DNA of 64,000 nt from Hydractinia symbiolongicarpus (lineage: Eukaryota; Cnidaria; Hydrozoa; Anthoathecata; Hydractiniidae), in contig NC_079879.1 in assembly GCF_029227915.1 (NCBI RefSeq), positions 24,196,501-24,260,500 on the forward strand. Direction: 5' to 3'. The position numbers and the translations under genes are program-made. Within the stretch, counting starts at the first letter, position 1. Each line of letters starts with the position of its first letter. Positions 61,373 through 64,000 of this stretch are shown piece after piece. Under the pieces are notes generated by a model. That model searched no databases. It was not told the origin of the DNA and saw nothing but the letters and a program-made list of their open reading frames with translations.

Positions 61373-62039
61373 GGGGCTGTTCATATGGAGGCAAGCTGCC
61401 CGGTTGACCGAGCTGCCTTGCTTAGGCGAGATCTCGCCATGCTTTAGAGAACCTTATAAAAAATGCATGTGCTCATATAAGAAGCGAAGCAGCCCGCCTT
61501 GCCGAGATCTCGGTTGTTTCAACCATAATCTTGGCAGGGCGGGATGGAATTTTTCAATGTCACAGCACCAGCCCGGCTACCCGAGCTGACGGACTTTATT
61601 TTTGAGCATGATCAATATTATTTTATTTGCAGAAGCATTATTTTTTTCTGTACAGAAATGCCAAAAAATTATTGAAGGTTATACCTTTTTTGTCAACTAT
61701 TGGTGAAAATAATATTTATATCATATGCATGGCAACAATAAATATATAAAAACACTTCAGAAGAATAACTTTATCATCAAATTTTATTGTTGTACAAATA
61801 TCGTTGTATTGACAAATAAAGCATTATTTGTAGCATTCTCATGAATTACATTTTTTAAGAATCTCTGTAATTTAAAATTCCTTTAAAACGCAATATAAAA
61901 TATATGAACAAACTTTCGTGACTATTTACAGCCCGCCTAACCGGGTCAGCTCACCCCATATAAAAGTAACAAAATATCAGCCCGCCTAACTGAGTCAGCC
62001 TGGTTAACCCGGTCAGCTCGCCTCAGATAAACAGCCCCC
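61373..62039. mobile_element. PIF/Harbinger-like MITE, TTA-flanked, 667 bp
   Basis: Terminal inverted repeats ggggctgttcatatg and, at the right, ataaacagcccc, flanked by TTA on both sides (61370-61372 and 62040-62042). The sub-terminal parts carry gc-rich repeats (cccgcctaac, ggtcagctcg; ccgagctgcc on the left). The open frame at 61404-61589 lies inside it and is not a gene. Confidence 0.85.
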
Positions 62040-62042
62040 TTA

Positions 62043-63040
62043 ATGATACCCGTATTCCGTAGGTCGTGCTAAACCACATGCATAGAAAGGGCAAATGCTA
62101 TATAATTTTGTAAACTATGTTTACCACGTGCGCGTATTAACCAATATACTTTGAGATTTCTTCAAGGATGCAGAAAACCTAAATGGCGAAACAACTTGTA
62201 AGCAATATATCCAGACGTGCAACATGGTTATTCTGTACAACGCGGTAGACTCAGTAATGTTTATAACAGAAAAACTTTAAAACAAACTTCTGTGGGTTTT
62301 TTTAATATCTGACCAAAAAACATTCCTTCTACTTTCAGAAAAACCAATCTAGTATCCAAAAGTCGCTAGATTTGAAGATATAGCCTTTCGTCAAAACGGT
62401 AAATAAGACCATCTGTCCTACGGGTGGCGGGAATATAAGAGTTAAACCAAGTTGCGGGAGCCCATTTTTTTAAAAAGGACAGTACAACTAAAAGGGCTTA
62501 ATGGTACAGAAGATTGCGTAATAGTATAGCCACAAAGCACTTGTGCCACGATTAAATTGTGAACTTTCACTGAAACCCCAAACAGGAAAATGTACGGAGC
62601 GGTTTCCCTGCACCCTGCATTTAACGTCGTTCAACGCAGAATCACCCAACGAAATAAAAACTTGTATCCGCACTCGAAATAAACAGAATGTTTACACTCC
62701 AATTATTGCGTTGAGATTTGACACATTGATATTTTCAGGGGCATCTTAAATTAGAAAAGCGCATGTAGAAAAAATGGTATCAAGATTCATACCTTTAGGG
62801 AAAAAGGCACGAAAAAGATCAATATAGGATAAAGTTATCTTTTCAAAAAATGTTTTACTGAGAAAATACGGAACAGAAATATATTTTATAAAAAGAAGAA
62901 AAAAAGAAACTTCATTCTCAATAACATACCGAAAAGTAAAAAATCATCCTCCAGAATTTGACCCAAATTATTTCAGTTTCTTAATAATTGTCACCGTAAA
63001 AACAGAAATAACTGTTCTGAAATTTTAAGCATCAAGAGAA
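62043..63040. other. No gene recognised
   Basis: AT-rich spacer between the MITE and the 3' end of the CLIC-like gene. Confidence 0.4.
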
Positions 63041-63046
63041 GTCTAT

Positions 63047-63052
63047 TTTATT
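63047..63052 (-). terminator. Possible polyadenylation signal of the CLIC-like gene
   Basis: AATAAA on the minus strand about 220 bases past the stop codon. Confidence 0.4.
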
Positions 63053-63272
63053 CGCGATTTGTTTTATAAAACACAAGTAATAAAAATTAAATGTTGATTT
63101 CAAATTACAAACTTATTATATAATTTATAAATATTTACCATATTACAACAAGACCTGTTCCTAAACGAAGTCTTTAACAACAATGATAGCCAGCACCTTG
63201 ACATTTTCGTGTGTGTGTTTGAATGCAAACAAAATAGATCATAAATATATCTGTTCTCTTTAAAAAAAATGT

Positions 63273-63609
63273 TTAATAAAAATGTTTTCTCCAACCCTCA
63301 ATAATAGCATCGTCAGGTGGACACGTGGTGCTGAATGCTGGATCCTCTAAAGCGTCATCCATGTATTTCTTTAGATCTGTAAGATAATCTGGGATTTCAA
63401 AGTTTTTGTACTTTTTTAAAGCAACTTTGACATGTTGCAATTTTGGAAGAATGTCACAATCCGGATGTTTCAACTCATCACCATCTAAAAACTTTCCAGG
63501 TGAGTTTACAGATCCAAGAAAGTTATTTATTTTCTTTAACTCGTCTACCAATGAATTCTGAAGCTTTTCGTCGAGGCTTGGGTCGCGATTTCGCAAGCAA
63601 CCAGAAAAT
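63273..63609 (-). CDS. CLIC-type chloride intracellular channel / GST-fold protein, last exon
   Basis: The exon begins after the acceptor tctctctttag (about 63610-63620) with FSGCLRNRDPSLDEKLQNSL and ends at TAA. The segment FLDGDELKHPDCDILPKLQHVKVALKKYK...FEIPDYLTDLKKYMDDALEDPAFSTTCPPDDAIIEG matches the C-terminal all-helical half of CLIC proteins. Key family features are the FLDGDELxxxDC loop, LPKLxxVKV, the foot-loop YKxFxIP and the terminal T-C-P-xD. CLICs are soluble GST-omega-like redox proteins that can insert in membranes. The N-terminal thioredoxin half, with the active-site Cys, lies beyond the right edge, so channel or redox function cannot be judged here. No frame damage seen. Confidence 0.88.
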
Positions 63610-64000
63610 CTAAAGAGAGATTTATATGCGTTATTCTTGTGAAAACAACAAAATTAAACTATATACATCGCAGACATGATTATGAAAACTGTCCATTATA
63701 TACAGAAGAATAAAAAAGAATTGCTTGTTGCAGTTTGACTGTCCTTTGCCGTCTCTTTTTTGTATGTTATTGTCATAAAAATCACAAAGGTATAATTTCG
63801 CGGGTTGGTAATGCGGACTTTTTTTTAAAAGGGATTAAACCTTATATTTTAATACATATCTTATTTATATTATATTTTTTGGTGAAATAAAGGTTAAAAG
63901 GAAAACGTTCAAGTGCAAGAAAATAAATACAGGGGATGTATTTTCGCGAAAGCTAAAAGTAGTCAGCAAAAAATGTTCACCAATAAATTTTGATAGTGTG
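63610..64000. other. Intron of the CLIC-like gene
   Basis: Lies upstream of the last exon on the minus strand; no further exon was identified before the window ends. Confidence 0.5.

Noticed and set aside
61404-61589. Cys-containing open frame
   Set aside because: Lies inside the TTA-flanked MITE and follows its GC-rich repeat words.

Overview
This is an AT-rich, intron-bearing metazoan nuclear window, most likely cnidarian (hydrozoan or medusozoan-like, inferred). The reasons are GT-AG introns, TATA-type promoters and AATAAA signals, a ShK-domain trypsin-fold protease, single-domain Kazal inhibitors, Spaetzle/NGF-type cystine-knot proteins, 2A-like (NPGP) retroelement leaders, and a repeat load of SINEs, MITEs, Helitron, pogo, Gypsy and very long (AT)n. 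No prokaryotic features (operons, Shine-Dalgarno sites, CRISPR) are present.

Layout. 1-13.5 kb: a tandem family of small secreted cystine-knot proteins. One copy is intact (12.78-13.35 kb) and one carries a frameshift (8.68-9.17 kb). The probable 5' leader intron of the second copy was invaded by a ~6 kb nest of transposons: a TA-flanked TIR element holding a Gypsy LTR/gag/protease remnant and a broken pogo/Tigger transposase. A second insertion (about 9.37-12.2 kb) with a DDE_4-type transposase relic separates the copies. 15.3-18.4 kb: a complete five-exon ShK + S1 protease gene with an unusual S1 pocket. 19-32 kb: mostly repeats, plus two paralogous small secreted proteins on the minus strand (21.3 kb intact, 30.8 kb with a nonsense codon). 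32-42 kb: dispersed repeats, a dead reverse transcriptase and a dead Helitron. 42-54 kb: a segmental duplication carrying two minus-strand Kazal genes and two copies of a 2A-like leader. 56-60 kb: two more Kazal genes on the plus strand. 63.3-63.6 kb: the last exon of a CLIC-type (chloride intracellular channel/GST-fold) gene running off the right edge.

Common theme. Nearly every live gene encodes a small secreted, disulfide-rich protein (protease, protease inhibitors, cytokine-like knots), as in a secretory, defence or gland cluster. The strongest signal is between the two duplicated Kazal exons. All amino-acid changes lie in and beside the predicted protease-contact loop, while the rest of the domain has only silent changes.
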